Below, one piece after another: positions 41,240 to 49,576 of a DNA stretch of 64,000 nucleotides. A model generated the notes under the pieces. That model was not told where the DNA came from, searched no databases, and saw only the letters and a program-made list of their open reading frames with translations. The position numbers and the translations under genes are program-made. Where the stretch lies: positions 11,093-75,092 of the forward strand of contig DASWRI010000086.1 in NCBI GenBank assembly GCA_036403235.1, given 5' to 3'. The DNA comes from JBGTFE01 sp036403235 (GTDB taxonomy: Bacteria; Acidobacteriota; Blastocatellia; Pyrinomonadales; Pyrinomonadaceae). The stretch's first letter is position 1. Each line of letters begins with the position of its first letter.

Positions 41240-42500
41240 TTGTCTCTCGTCCCTTGTCTCTTAATTTTATCACTTCGTCTAAAATTTTGTCCGCTAATTC
41301 GCGTTTCGGCATTAAGGGCAAATCAAATTCGTTTTCGCGCGAAATTATCGTCGCAATGTTCGTGTCCGTATCAAAGCCCGCGCCTTGTTGCGTGATGTCG
41401 TTGGCGATGACCAAATCGAGATTTTTTTTCTCCATTTTCGAGCGCGCGTAATTTACGACGTCGTTCGTCTCCGCCGCAAAACCGACGACGAGCAATCGGC
41501 CGTGACGATTGTTTGAAACGCTCGACAAAATATCGGGCGTTTTTTCAAGCTCGAGAGTTAAAACGTCGTGATTCGTTTTTTTGATTTTCGCGTCCGAAAC
41601 GGTTTTCGGCCGATAATCGGCGACCGCCGCCGCGCCGATAAAAACGGTCGCATCAGACAGTTTCCGCATTACCGCTCGATACATTTCCGCCGCTGAGACG
41701 GCGCGGACGACTTCCACATTTGCGGGCGGCGGAACGGTCGTCACGCCGCAAACGACGGTCACGCGCGCGCCGCGTTCGGCGGCGGCTTTGGCGACGGCGA
41801 AACCCATTTTGCCCGACGAGTGGTTGGAAATAAAACGCACCGGGTCAATCGCCTCGCGCGTTCCGCCGACGGTTATCAGGATTTTTTCGCCGGCCAAATC
41901 ATTTGAATACGGAATATCGTTTTCTAATTTTGAATTTTGAATTACGAATTTCGAATTAAGCAGGCTCAACGACTGATTGACAATATTCTCGACGTCTTCG
42001 AGCTTGCCAGTTCCGACCGTTTTGCAGGCCAGCTCGCCCGCGACGGGTTCGACAAAATGGACGCCGTCTTTTTTTAATTGCTCGATGTTGCGCTGCGTCG
42101 AGGCGTTTTCCCACATCGTCGTATTCATCGCGGGCGCAATCAAAACGGGCGCGTTCGAGGCGAGATAAGTCGAAGAAAGAAAATCGTCGGCGATTCCGTT
42201 CGCAAATTTGGCGATAATATTGGCCGTCGCCGGAACAATTAAAAGCAAATCAATCGTCTGCGAAAAATTTATGTGAGCAATCGGGTCGGGATTTTCCGGT
42301 TCGTAATCGTCAACCAGAACGTAATTTCCAGAGAGCGCGCGAAACGTTAAAGGCCGGACGAATTCGGTCGCGTGTTTTGTCATCGCGACGCTGACCTCGC
42401 AGCCGGATTTCTGCAAAAGCCGCATAACCTCAACCGCTTTATACGCCGCAATCCCGCCGCAAACTCCGAGACCTATCGCATATTTTTTGTTTTCAGGCAT
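41229..42500 (-). CDS. coaBC: Bifunctional phosphopantothenoylcysteine decarboxylase/synthetase
   Basis: The 423-aa protein has an N-terminal flavoprotein CoaC domain (about 5-180, GLGVCGGIAAYKAVEVMRLL; APAMNTTMWEN) and a C-terminal CoaB domain (about 205-420, KILITVGGTREAIDPVRFIS, NHSSGKMGFAVAKAAAERG). It adds Cys to 4'-phosphopantothenate and decarboxylates the product in CoA synthesis. ATG 42500 with GAGG is preferred over TTG 42509. The last ten codons (RDKGRETSGE region) fall in GACAAGG-type repeat DNA. Confidence 0.94.
   Translation of the reverse strand: MPENKKYAIGLGVCGGIAAYKAVEVMRLLQKSGCEVSVAMTKHATEFVRPLTFRALSGNYVLVDDYEPENPDPIAHINFSQTIDLLLIVPATANIIAKFANGIADDFLSSTYLASNAPVLIAPAMNTTMWENASTQRNIEQLKKDGVHFVEPVAGELACKTVGTGKLEDVENIVNQSLSLLNSKFVIQNSKLENDIPYSNDLAGEKILITVGGTREAIDPVRFISNHSSGKMGFAVAKAAAERGARVTVVCGVTTVPPPANVEVVRAVSAAEMYRAVMRKLSDATVFIGAAAVADYRPKTVSDAKIKKTNHDVLTLELEKTPDILSSVSNNRHGRLLVVGFAAETNDVVNYARSKMEKKNLDLVIANDITQQGAGFDTDTNIATIISRENEFDLPLMPKRELADKILDEVIKLRDKGRETSGE
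41241..41265. repeat. Heptamer repeat within the coaBC 3' end
   Basis: TTGTCTCTCGTCCCTTGTCTCTT (written here as 7-bp words TTGTCTC, TCGTCCC, TTGTCTC) encodes the CoaBC tail in the other strand. It resembles the TCTCGTCCC part of the palindrome at 7622-7672. Confidence 0.65.
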
Positions 42501-42515
42501 AATCCTCAAGGGAAT

Positions 42516-42635
42516 TTTAACGCAAAGGCGCAGAGACGCGAAGGACGCAAAGAAGGAAAATATAAAAAGCTAATTACTATTCCAAATTGGTTTAAAGACT
42601 TTGCGGCTTCGTGACTTTGCATAGCGGCGTTAAAA
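42516..42635. repeat. Long palindrome with GACGCAAAG/ACGCAAAGGCGC words
   Basis: TTTTAACGCAAAGGCGC and following GAGACGCGAAGGACGCAAAG (42516-42552) are complementary to CTTTGCGGCTTCGTGAC and TTTGCATAGCGGCGTTAAAA (42599-42635). It fills the divergent gap between coaBC and the hypothetical gene at 42.7 kb. Confidence 0.85.
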
Positions 42636-42682
42636 TTTTTGATAAAACTTCGCCCTGTCTGTGATAAAATTCGGCTGAGGAA

Positions 42683-43021
42683 ATGCCAAACCAGCCGACT
42701 CTTTTTGAAGAAAATACGAAAACCGCGCAGATTGAGAAAATTTTTCTTTACGCTCTCGGCGAATTTCAATCGCGCGGAAAAGTTCTGGCCGAGCGCGAGC
42801 TGGCTCTCGACCGTCTGCGCGGCGCATTCAAACGGGCGTGCGAAAAATTCGGCGTGGCGGAATTTTCGGACGAAAAAATAGCCGAAAATCTGGAAAGGCT
42901 CGATTCGAGAGTAAAGCGCGTGCCGAGCTTTGTCGCCAAACACCCGTTTCGCGTGACCGTTTCGAACGGTACGGCCGAAAGGGCAAAACAATTTTATTTA
43001 GATTCGCTCGAAAATGATTGA
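42683..43021 (+). CDS. Hypothetical protein preceding the prenyl synthase gene
   Basis: The 112-aa protein is soluble, charged and mainly helical (TAQIEKIFLYALGEFQSRGK; LDRLRGAFKRACEKFGVAEF; DSRVKRVPSFVAKHPFRVTV). GAGGAA precedes ATG 42683. It overlaps the prenyl synthase start by 8 bp, so they are coupled. The position is where xseB often occurs, but the sequence does not match exonuclease VII small subunit. No function assigned. Confidence 0.7.
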   Translation: MPNQPTLFEENTKTAQIEKIFLYALGEFQSRGKVLAERELALDRLRGAFKRACEKFGVAEFSDEKIAENLERLDSRVKRVPSFVAKHPFRVTVSNGTAERAKQFYLDSLEND

Positions 43022-43919
43022 AGAGAAGATAGAAAAATCCGAGTTCCGGCAATACGCCGAAAAATATCGCGGCCAAATCGAAGAAGCTTTGCACGAGCAT
43101 TTGCCGCTCGCGCCGCCGCATATCGAAACCGAGTTTAACGAAGCGGTTCGATACGCCTTGTTTTCGGGCGGAAAACGCCTGCGCCCGGTTCTGACTTTGC
43201 TCGGCGCGGAGCTTTTCGGCGGTCGCGCGGAAACGATTCTTCCGGCGGCGGCGGCGGTCGAATTCGTTCACACGAGCTCTCTGATTTTTGACGATTTGCC
43301 GTGTATGGACAACGCGCCCGAGCGGCGCGGAAAAACCTCGGTTCACGAAAAATTCGGTGAAGGACTGGCGATTCTGGTCGCCATCGGTTTTCTAAACGCT
43401 TCTTACCAGCTGGTTTTCGTCAATCACAACGGCCTGCCCGAACGCGCTATGCAGGCGCACGCCGAAATCGTCGAATGCGTCGGCGCGTCGGGAATGATTG
43501 GCGGCCAGTCAATCGATTTGGCGCTGGCGAAAAGCGCCAACGCAAGCGAATATTCGGCGGAAGATTACAATTCGGAATCAATCAGAAATTTGAAAACTTC
43601 GGCTTTGATGCGGCTCGCAATGCGCATCGGTGCTATCCTGGCCGGAGCAAATTATCTCGAGCTGGCACAGCTTTCGCGCTTTGCCGGACTGCTCGGTGAC
43701 GCTTATCAGCTGTCGGACGACTTGCTTGATTTGGAAGAAGACGGCGAGATTTTCGCCGACAAAACCTTTGCCTTAAATCAGACGCTGGAAACCGCCGAAT
43801 TAAAATTAAAATCGATTGTCGACCAGGCGAAACGTCTTTTAATCGAGAACTTTCCCTCGTCCGAGGCACGAACCTGTCTCATTCAACTGACGGATTATCT
43901 GGCCGAAAGAAAAGCCTAA
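43014..43919 (+). CDS. ispA: Polyprenyl synthetase (farnesyl/geranylgeranyl diphosphate synthase type)
   Basis: The 301-aa protein has both aspartate-rich motifs: DDLPCMD (from about residue 93) after ALFSGGKRLRPVLTLLGAEL, and DDLLD (about 235). The spacing in the first motif (DDxxxxD) is of the bacterial FPP type. It condenses IPP with allylic diphosphates to C15-C20 chains. A squalene/phytoene synthase follows 6 bp later, which would use the product. Confidence 0.92.
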   Translation: MIEEKIEKSEFRQYAEKYRGQIEEALHEHLPLAPPHIETEFNEAVRYALFSGGKRLRPVLTLLGAELFGGRAETILPAAAAVEFVHTSSLIFDDLPCMDNAPERRGKTSVHEKFGEGLAILVAIGFLNASYQLVFVNHNGLPERAMQAHAEIVECVGASGMIGGQSIDLALAKSANASEYSAEDYNSESIRNLKTSALMRLAMRIGAILAGANYLELAQLSRFAGLLGDAYQLSDDLLDLEEDGEIFADKTFALNQTLETAELKLKSIVDQAKRLLIENFPSSEARTCLIQLTDYLAERKA

Positions 43920-43925
43920 AATTGA

Positions 43926-44828
43926 ATGTCCGAAATCGAAAAAGCCTATAAATACTGCGAAGCCGTCACCAAAAAACACGCCAAAAGTTTTTATTTCGCC
44001 GCCGGATTTTTGCCGAGACGCAAGCAAAAGGCCGTCTACCCGATTTACGCCTTCTGCCGAAAAGTCGACGACGAAATCGACGAATCCGCCGAAGAAGACG
44101 AAAGCGAAGCAATCCGGGCGGTCGAAAATTGGAAAGCTAAATTAAAAGAAACCTACGAAAGCGATGCAAACAACCGGCAAACGATGACCGGCGACGGGCA
44201 AAACTTTGTTCTTTTAGCTTTGCAAGACCTTCTGAAAACTTACAAAATTCCGCAAAATCTGCCGCTCGAACTGATTCAGGGCGTTTTGATGGATACACGG
44301 ATTAAGCGTTACGAGACATTCGAAGAGCTTTACGTTTACTGTTATCGCGTCGCTTCGACCGTCGGTCTGATGTCGTCCGAAATTCTCGGTTACGCTGACC
44401 GAAAAGCTCTCGAATACGCCGAAGCGATGGGCATCGGGATGCAGCTCACAAACATTTTGCGCGACGTCAGGGAAGACGCCGAGATGGGTAGAATTTATCT
44501 GCCGCAGGAGGATTTAAGCGAATTTAGCGTCACTGAAGAGCAGATTTTTGCCGGTGAAATGAACGAAAATTTTGCAAATCTGATGAAATTTCAAATCGCG
44601 AGAGCGAGAGATTTTTACCGGAAAGGCGAAAAGGGAATAGTTCTGCTTGAAAAGGACGCGCGTTTTACGGTTCTGCTGGCTTCGAGAATCTACGCGAAAA
44701 TTTTAGACGAGATAGAAAAACAAAATTACGACGTTTTCAAGCGCCGCGCGCATACGACCAAAATACAAAAACTGTTTTCAATGCCGCGCATCTGGCTGGA
44801 AGCGAAGAAAGTAAAAAGTGAAAAGTGA
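43926..44828 (+). CDS. Squalene/phytoene synthase family protein
   Basis: The 300-aa protein has KKHAKSFYFAAGFLPRRKQK, YPIYAFCRKVDDEIDESAEE (first Asp-rich motif), GIGMQLTNILRDVREDAEMG (second motif) and GRIYLPQEDL. It condenses two prenyl diphosphates head-to-head, giving phytoene or presqualene/squalene. Together with the upstream prenyl synthase it suggests a carotenoid or hopanoid branch; the other steps are not in this window. Confidence 0.9.
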   Translation: MSEIEKAYKYCEAVTKKHAKSFYFAAGFLPRRKQKAVYPIYAFCRKVDDEIDESAEEDESEAIRAVENWKAKLKETYESDANNRQTMTGDGQNFVLLALQDLLKTYKIPQNLPLELIQGVLMDTRIKRYETFEELYVYCYRVASTVGLMSSEILGYADRKALEYAEAMGIGMQLTNILRDVREDAEMGRIYLPQEDLSEFSVTEEQIFAGEMNENFANLMKFQIARARDFYRKGEKGIVLLEKDARFTVLLASRIYAKILDEIEKQNYDVFKRRAHTTKIQKLFSMPRIWLEAKKVKSEK

Positions 44829-44890
44829 AAAGTGAAAAGTTTAGGAAAATTTATTTCTTCAACTTTTCACTTTTCACTTTTAGTTTTCAC
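44816..44890. repeat. Palindromic GTGAAAA repeat at a convergent gene end
   Basis: AGTGAAAAGTGAAAAGTGAA words at 7-bp pitch are followed after about 25 bp by AACTTTTCACTTTTCACTTT, their complement. It begins in the last codons of the synthase gene and lies between convergent genes, so it may terminate both. Confidence 0.8.
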
Positions 44891-44892
44891 TA

Positions 44893-45303
44893 TCAAATCA
44901 TATTTCCTTTATCTTTTGAATTTTCGTCCAATTCAAAACGGTCGCGGTCGCGCTTTTCCATTTTTTCAAGCAAATCGAGCGGTTCGTTGTCCTGAAAATC
45001 GACGCCGTAAGCGTGCGCGTTTTCTTCGACGTCGGATTGGTCGGGCGTCGGCATATGTCCGGCGAAAGCTTCCGCGCCGTCGTCGTTTGCTTCTTCCCAG
45101 CTGGCGTCGATGTCGCCGCCCGAGTCAGCCGGTGAAGTCGAGTGATGCTCGTGCAGGCGCTCGATAAGTTCGTTCGGAGCCTGCGGCGCGTGGGCGATTT
45201 CTTCGTCCATAAACTGCTGGATTTCCTCGTCCGGCGGCGGCTCTTTTTCGTAAAACTCCAAATCCTTGCCTGAAATCATATCTTTGTCCTCGTTGCTTTC
45301 CAT
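44893..45303 (-). CDS. Acidic DUF6335-like protein
   Basis: The 136-aa protein is very acidic and lacks TM segments. The end (PTPDQSDVEENAHAYGVDF, then LLEKMEKRDRDRFELDENSK) resembles DUF6335, a family better known from cyanobacteria. Middle region is His/Gln/Ala-rich. Function unknown; family call is from pattern memory. Confidence 0.62.
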   Translation of the reverse strand: MESNEDKDMISGKDLEFYEKEPPPDEEIQQFMDEEIAHAPQAPNELIERLHEHHSTSPADSGGDIDASWEEANDDGAEAFAGHMPTPDQSDVEENAHAYGVDFQDNEPLDLLEKMEKRDRDRFELDENSKDKGNMI

Positions 45304-45364
45304 ACTTAAAGAATAACAAAATTAGGTGAGAAGTGAAAAGTGCTAATTATCTCACTTCGCGCAG

Positions 45365-45637
45365 TTAGATAAAGACGACGGTTTGCGATGAAGGAATCTC
45401 GAACCGGCGGCGACAGCGCATATTTTTGCACATTAACTGGTCATCGACGCGAACCATATAGTCGCGTGATTTTTCAAAACGCGCGCGGTCGTGCTCGTTG
45501 ATGTGTCGCGGCGTCTGCTTTTTCTTGACGCGCTTGAGCCAGCGCACGTCGTATTCGGCGCGCTCGCGGCAAAAAGGGCAGACAAAACTCGCTTTTTTCG
45601 TTTCCTGTTTTTCGTCAAAAATATCGCGTTCGTGCAT
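45365..45637 (-). CDS. Small zinc-ribbon protein
   Basis: The 90-aa protein has two Cys pairs, CPFC near residue 20 and CKNMRC near residue 70, separated by a very basic region (RVKKKQTPRHINEHDRARFE). This suggests a zinc ribbon that may bind nucleic acid. It is co-directional with the DUF6335-like gene. No specific family recognised. Confidence 0.6.
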   Translation of the reverse strand: MHERDIFDEKQETKKASFVCPFCRERAEYDVRWLKRVKKKQTPRHINEHDRARFEKSRDYMVRVDDQLMCKNMRCRRRFEIPSSQTVVFI

Positions 45638-45715
45638 AAAAGTTAATATTATTATAAACCATTTGCGGAGATTCGGAAGCAGATAATTCGCAAAAAAAAT
45701 CAGCGAAAAAGAGAA

Positions 45716-45767
45716 TTCACCACAGAGACACAGAGATTTTTTTATAATTGTTTTTCTCTGTGGTGAA
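45716..45767. repeat. CACAGAG-type palindrome
   Basis: TTCACCACAGAGA (45716-45728) pairs perfectly with TCTCTGTGGTGAA (45755-45767). The left arm continues CACAGAGA, giving CACAGAG words. It lies between the DUF971 gene and the zinc-ribbon gene. Confidence 0.85.
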
Positions 45768-45784
45768 AATTTCCCGGCGATAAA

Positions 45785-46081
45785 CTATTTCCTTTCCGAT
45801 AAATCGCGCAGAAATTTGTAGCTGTAGATGCCGGTGTCGTGCCCGTCGGAGAAGTTGAAATTCAGTGCGTAACGCCCGACGACCGCGATGCTCGAAAATG
45901 TTAAATCTTCAGGAACGCTTTCGTCTTTGAGCATTTTTTCGCCCGTCCACTCGTTGATGCACGAAGCGCACGGGCAAACGCGTCGGAGCTGCGGCGCGTT
46001 GTAAACGGTTTCCGCATCGTCCGACCATTTTATCGAAAGCTCGCGGTCGCTTTCTTCGATAATTTGGGTTGGTTCAATCAT
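45785..46081 (-). CDS. DUF971 (gamma-butyrobetaine hydroxylase-like N-terminal) protein
   Basis: The 98-aa protein matches the DUF971 fold: LSIKWSDDAETVYNAPQLRR, VCPCASCINEWTGEKML, and VVGRYALNFNFSDGHDTGIY. The family is a small zinc-binding domain with conserved Cys and a GHDTGIYS motif. Stand-alone copies are common near Fe-S or redox genes. A YtxJ-like redox protein is the neighbour. The precise role is not established. Confidence 0.87.
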   Translation of the reverse strand: MIEPTQIIEESDRELSIKWSDDAETVYNAPQLRRVCPCASCINEWTGEKMLKDESVPEDLTFSSIAVVGRYALNFNFSDGHDTGIYSYKFLRDLSERK

Positions 46082-46085
46082 AAGT

Positions 46086-46160
46086 TTGAAAAGCCAGAGG
46101 TGAGAGGTTGGTAAAGAATTTTCTTTGTTTTCACTAGCCTCTAATCTCTGACCCCTAATT
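46086..46160. repeat. Palindromic GAGGTGA/CCTCTAA repeat
   Basis: AGCCAGAGGTGAGAGGTTGG is followed by AGCCTCTAATCTCTGACCCC and TAATTTCCGGCCTCTAA, about 7-bp words with partial complementarity. It lies between the YtxJ-like and DUF971 genes. Confidence 0.6.
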
Positions 46161-46487
46161 TCCGGCCTCTAAATTCTTTTCCACTTCATTCGGAGTGATA
46201 TTGTAATGCGAAGCGTGATAAATCACTTCGCCGTCTTTTAAGACGATGGCCTGCGGCGATTCGTGCCGGATTCCGGTTTTTTCGGCAATCGCGTTTGAAA
46301 CTTCGCGCGCGTGCTGGACGACGATTATATTTACGTCGGCATCGGCGTTTGAGATTTCGTGATAAGCGCTTGCGCTAATCGGGCAGGTCAGACTGTGTTT
46401 GAAAAGCAAAACCGGCGTGTCAAAGGATTTTTGGAAAAGGTCTTCGAGTTCGTTTGAGTCGTATATCTCTTTAAATCTGGCATTCAT
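46155..46487 (-). CDS. ytxJ: YtxJ/BrxC-like monothiol bacilliredoxin
   Basis: The 110-aa protein is a thioredoxin-fold member with the active-site sequence HSLTCPISASAY (Cys35) and VVQHAREVSNAIAEKTGIRH, typical of YtxJ. In Bacillus it reduces mixed bacillithiol disulfides on proteins. Its presence suggests a bacillithiol-like thiol in this organism (inference). It lies upstream of DUF971 on the same strand. Confidence 0.82.
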   Translation of the reverse strand: MNARFKEIYDSNELEDLFQKSFDTPVLLFKHSLTCPISASAYHEISNADADVNIIVVQHAREVSNAIAEKTGIRHESPQAIVLKDGEVIYHASHYNITPNEVEKNLEAGN

Positions 46488-46490
46488 TTT

Positions 46491-47216
46491 TCAATTATAG
46501 CTTCCCGCGCCGCGATATGCATCAGGCGGCGGAGGCTGATTGGAATTTTGTCCGGCGGGGAAAATTTTGCGGTAAGCGACGACGTTTCCGGCGATAATAA
46601 TCGGAATCGTAAAATAAACGCCGACGAAACAGACTAAAAGCCCGACGATATTGAGAAGAAATCCGATGCCGAAAAGTCCGGCGACGCCGCTCAAATTTGC
46701 CCAAACGGCGCGCGCGCTCGTCTTTACCGCCTGCCACGCGGGCACTTTGCGGTCAACCAGAAGCGGAAACGCAAAAATCAGAAGAGTATGAAAGCACGTC
46801 ATCAGAACTATCGCGATAAAATCGACCGCAAAACCTCCGACGAGAAGCGATAAAAACCCGTCGCCGCTCAGATTCTGTCCGACGATGAGCGCGGCGACAA
46901 ACGGAGCGTAGACAATCGCCAGCACGACGAGCGTCGGCAAAACTATGATGAGCACCAGCAAAATGCTCGCCGAAAAATACTCGAAGCCTTTGAAAAGGTC
47001 GTCGAAACGGACTGGCTTTCCGTCGATTTTTTGAAAATAGCAGTAAAAAATCCCGCAAATCATCGCGCCGAGGACGATATAAAAACTTGCGCCGCCCATC
47101 ATTGCGCCGACCAGCGTGATGCCGAAAAGAAGCCAGTATTGGTCTTTTATCAATTCCCAGCCTTCCTTAAAACATTCGACCGGATGAATTACGCCAGTTC
47201 TGAATTCTATTTCCAT
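46491..47216 (-). CDS. Multi-pass membrane protein (DUF975-like)
   Basis: The 241-aa protein has about five or six hydrophobic segments (LLFGITLVGAMMGGASFYIV; ILLVLIIVLPTLVVLAIVYA; FAVDFIAIVLMTCFHTLLIF; GLFGIGFLLNIVGLLVCFVG). A Pro-rich cytoplasmic tail (QPPPPDAYRGAGSYN) follows. The arrangement resembles DUF975 or GlpQ-associated membrane domains. It starts after a palindrome and overlaps nothing. Function unknown. Confidence 0.72.
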   Translation of the reverse strand: MEIEFRTGVIHPVECFKEGWELIKDQYWLLFGITLVGAMMGGASFYIVLGAMICGIFYCYFQKIDGKPVRFDDLFKGFEYFSASILLVLIIVLPTLVVLAIVYAPFVAALIVGQNLSGDGFLSLLVGGFAVDFIAIVLMTCFHTLLIFAFPLLVDRKVPAWQAVKTSARAVWANLSGVAGLFGIGFLLNIVGLLVCFVGVYFTIPIIIAGNVVAYRKIFPAGQNSNQPPPPDAYRGAGSYN

Positions 47217-47247
47217 TATTATTTTTTAAGTGAAAATTAAAATATTC

Positions 47248-47292
47248 GGTTTTGGGTTTCGGCTTCTGGATTTTAGCCGAAAGCCGAAAACC
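47248..47292. repeat. Palindrome at the 3' end of the glucan phosphorylase gene
   Basis: GGTTTTGGGTTTCGGCT (47248-47264) is nearly complementary to AGCCGAAAGCCGAAAACC (47275-47292). It starts at the glucan phosphorylase stop and may be its terminator on the minus strand. Confidence 0.65.
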
Positions 47293-49493
47293 TATTTTTC
47301 AGTTGAATAAATTTTCTCGATGTAATCTTTCAGCATCCGGTCGCTCGAAAACTGCGGCGTTAAGGTAGCGAGCGCATTTTTCATGCGCCCAATCCATTCG
47401 CTTTGAAAGTTGTTTTCGTCTTTCGCGTAAAAAGCCGGAATAACTTTGGTTTCCAGAACTCGATAAAGCGATTCGGCGTCCTGCGCGTCCATCACATCTT
47501 CGTCCGCTTCGCTTAAATCGCCGATGGCGAAACCGTTTATATCGTTGTAGCCTTCAATCCACCAGCCGTCGAGAATCGATAAATTCAAACCGCCGTTCAT
47601 CGCCGATTTTTGACCGCTCGTGCCCGAAGCTTCCAGCGGACGACGCGGAACGTTGAGCCAGACGTCGACGCCCTGAACGAGATAACGCGCGACTTCCTGG
47701 TCGTAATCTTCGATAAAAACGGCGCGCGCCTGCCATTCCGGATTTTCGAGACCCATCAATTTCTGCAACAGAACTTTGCCCTGATTGTCCTGCGGGTGCG
47801 CTTTTCCGGCGAAGACAAACTGCACCGGTTTTTCCTCGTCAGTTATCATTTTCAGCAGCCGCTCCAAATCAGACAAGAGCAGATTCCAGCGTTTGTAGCC
47901 CGCCACGCGGCGCGCAAATCCGATGGTCAGAACGTCAGCCGAAAAAAGCCTGGTCGTGTCTTCGTGCTCGTTGATTGTGTCGTGCAGCCCGGCTGCTTTC
48001 GAGAAAGTTTTTTGGCGCATAAACGCGATGAGCAGTTGTTTCAGCGCGAGATGCGTTTTCAGAATTTCCGCGCCGGGAATTTTTTCGACGCCCGCGCGCC
48101 ATTGCGCTTCGTCCCTTAAAATCTCCGGCCAGTTTGCGCCGATGTGCTTTTCGTAAAGTTTCTGCAAGGTCGGCGCAATCCACGTCGGCGCGTGAACTCC
48201 GTTGGTGATAAAAGTAATCGGAACTTCCGCCGCATTTTGTTTTTCGGGAAACATTTTCAGCCACAGATTTCGCGAAACTTCGCCGTGTTTTTCGCTGACG
48301 CCGTTGGCCGAGCGCGTCATCCGAATCGCGAGCGGCGTCATTCCGAACCATTCCCTTTCGTCGGCCGGATTGGTTTTTCCGAGCGCGAATAATTCTTCTT
48401 TCGAAATTTTCAGCCCCTTGATAAAGTCTTCGTCAAAGCAGCCTTCAATCTGTTCGGGCGGAAACGAATCGTTTCCGGCGGCGACGGGCGTGTGCGTCGT
48501 AAAAACGCATTTTTCTGTGACGGCGCCGGCCGCGTCGGCAAAGCTCGCATCTTCCCGTTCGGCCAGAAATTCGCGCGCCAGCTCCAAAGTTAAAAACGCC
48601 GAATGGCCTTCGTTGAGATGATAAACCGAAGGCTCGACGCCGAGCTGCCGGAGCAGGCGAACGCCGCCGATGCCGAGGATTTTTTCCTGCACGATGCGCG
48701 TTTCGGTATCGCCACCGTAGAGATGGCCGGTCACGAGGCGGTCGACTTCATCGTTTTCCGCGACGTTCGTGTCGAGCAGGTACAGCGAGATTCTGCCGAT
48801 TTGCGCGAGCCACGCCTGCGCGTAAACCTCGCGGCCGCGCATATGAATCATCACCAGAATTCTTTCGCCCGAATCGTTCAAAACGGGAATCAGCGCCTGT
48901 TCGTTTTCAAAAACGTCCTTGTAATCTTCGACCTGCCAGCCGTCGCGCGTAAATTTCTGGCGAAAATAGCCGTAGCGATAAAACAGGCCGACGGCGACGA
49001 GCGGAACGTTCATGTCGCTCGCCGATTTCAGGTGGTCGCCCGCCAGGATGCCGAGCCCGCCCGAATAAATCGGCAGGGAATTGTGGACGCCGTATTCGGC
49101 GCAGAAATACGCCGCCGGATTTTCCGCCGTGATGCGTCCGAAAGAATTTGCCGTCTGCGACAGATATTCTTCAAACTCGGCGGCAAAACGCCGGAGCTTT
49201 TCGACATAATCGGCGTCGTTCGCCTTTTGCCAGAGCCGGAAATCGCTGATTTTTTTCAGCATCAGGCGCGGATTTTGCTCGCATTTTTCCCAGAGCGATG
49301 CGTCGAGCTCGCGCCAGAGACTTGCGCCTTCCGGTCGCCATGACCAGAAATAATTCCACGAGAGCGTTTCTAAAAATTTGAGATTTTCGGGCAGTTCGCG
49401 CGTAAAGTAAAAGTCTTTTCTAAAGTTTTCGTTTTTTTCCAAACCAATTGCAGGCTGCATATCTAACACAATTTCGGATGAAATCTCCTTCAT
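47292..49493 (-). CDS. glgP: Alpha-glucan phosphorylase
   Basis: ATG 49493 gives 733 aa; an open frame continues to a weak TTG at 49580. An N-terminal DUF3417-type domain (LKFLETLSWNYFWSWRPEGA) is followed by the phosphorylase fold: CAEYGVHNSLPIYSGGLGIL, AGDHLKSASDMNVPLVAVGL, FTTHTPVAAGNDSFP and the PLP loop GTSGQKSAMNGGLNLSILDG. It releases glucose 1-phosphate from glycogen or maltodextrin. The length fits the short GlgP type rather than the ~830-aa form. The macrodomain gene is upstream. Confidence 0.92.
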   Translation of the reverse strand: MKEISSEIVLDMQPAIGLEKNENFRKDFYFTRELPENLKFLETLSWNYFWSWRPEGASLWRELDASLWEKCEQNPRLMLKKISDFRLWQKANDADYVEKLRRFAAEFEEYLSQTANSFGRITAENPAAYFCAEYGVHNSLPIYSGGLGILAGDHLKSASDMNVPLVAVGLFYRYGYFRQKFTRDGWQVEDYKDVFENEQALIPVLNDSGERILVMIHMRGREVYAQAWLAQIGRISLYLLDTNVAENDEVDRLVTGHLYGGDTETRIVQEKILGIGGVRLLRQLGVEPSVYHLNEGHSAFLTLELAREFLAEREDASFADAAGAVTEKCVFTTHTPVAAGNDSFPPEQIEGCFDEDFIKGLKISKEELFALGKTNPADEREWFGMTPLAIRMTRSANGVSEKHGEVSRNLWLKMFPEKQNAAEVPITFITNGVHAPTWIAPTLQKLYEKHIGANWPEILRDEAQWRAGVEKIPGAEILKTHLALKQLLIAFMRQKTFSKAAGLHDTINEHEDTTRLFSADVLTIGFARRVAGYKRWNLLLSDLERLLKMITDEEKPVQFVFAGKAHPQDNQGKVLLQKLMGLENPEWQARAVFIEDYDQEVARYLVQGVDVWLNVPRRPLEASGTSGQKSAMNGGLNLSILDGWWIEGYNDINGFAIGDLSEADEDVMDAQDAESLYRVLETKVIPAFYAKDENNFQSEWIGRMKNALATLTPQFSSDRMLKDYIEKIYSTEK

Positions 49494-49576
49494 AAAATTC
49501 GTCGTTTTTTTTGTTTGATTATAAAAGGTATGCGACTGAAAAACTATAAACCATCGAAGGAAAACTATCAAATTCG

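Noticed and set aside
42683..43021. Exonuclease VII small subunit (xseB)
   Set aside because: The position before a prenyl synthase gene is right, but the length and sequence pattern are not those of XseB.
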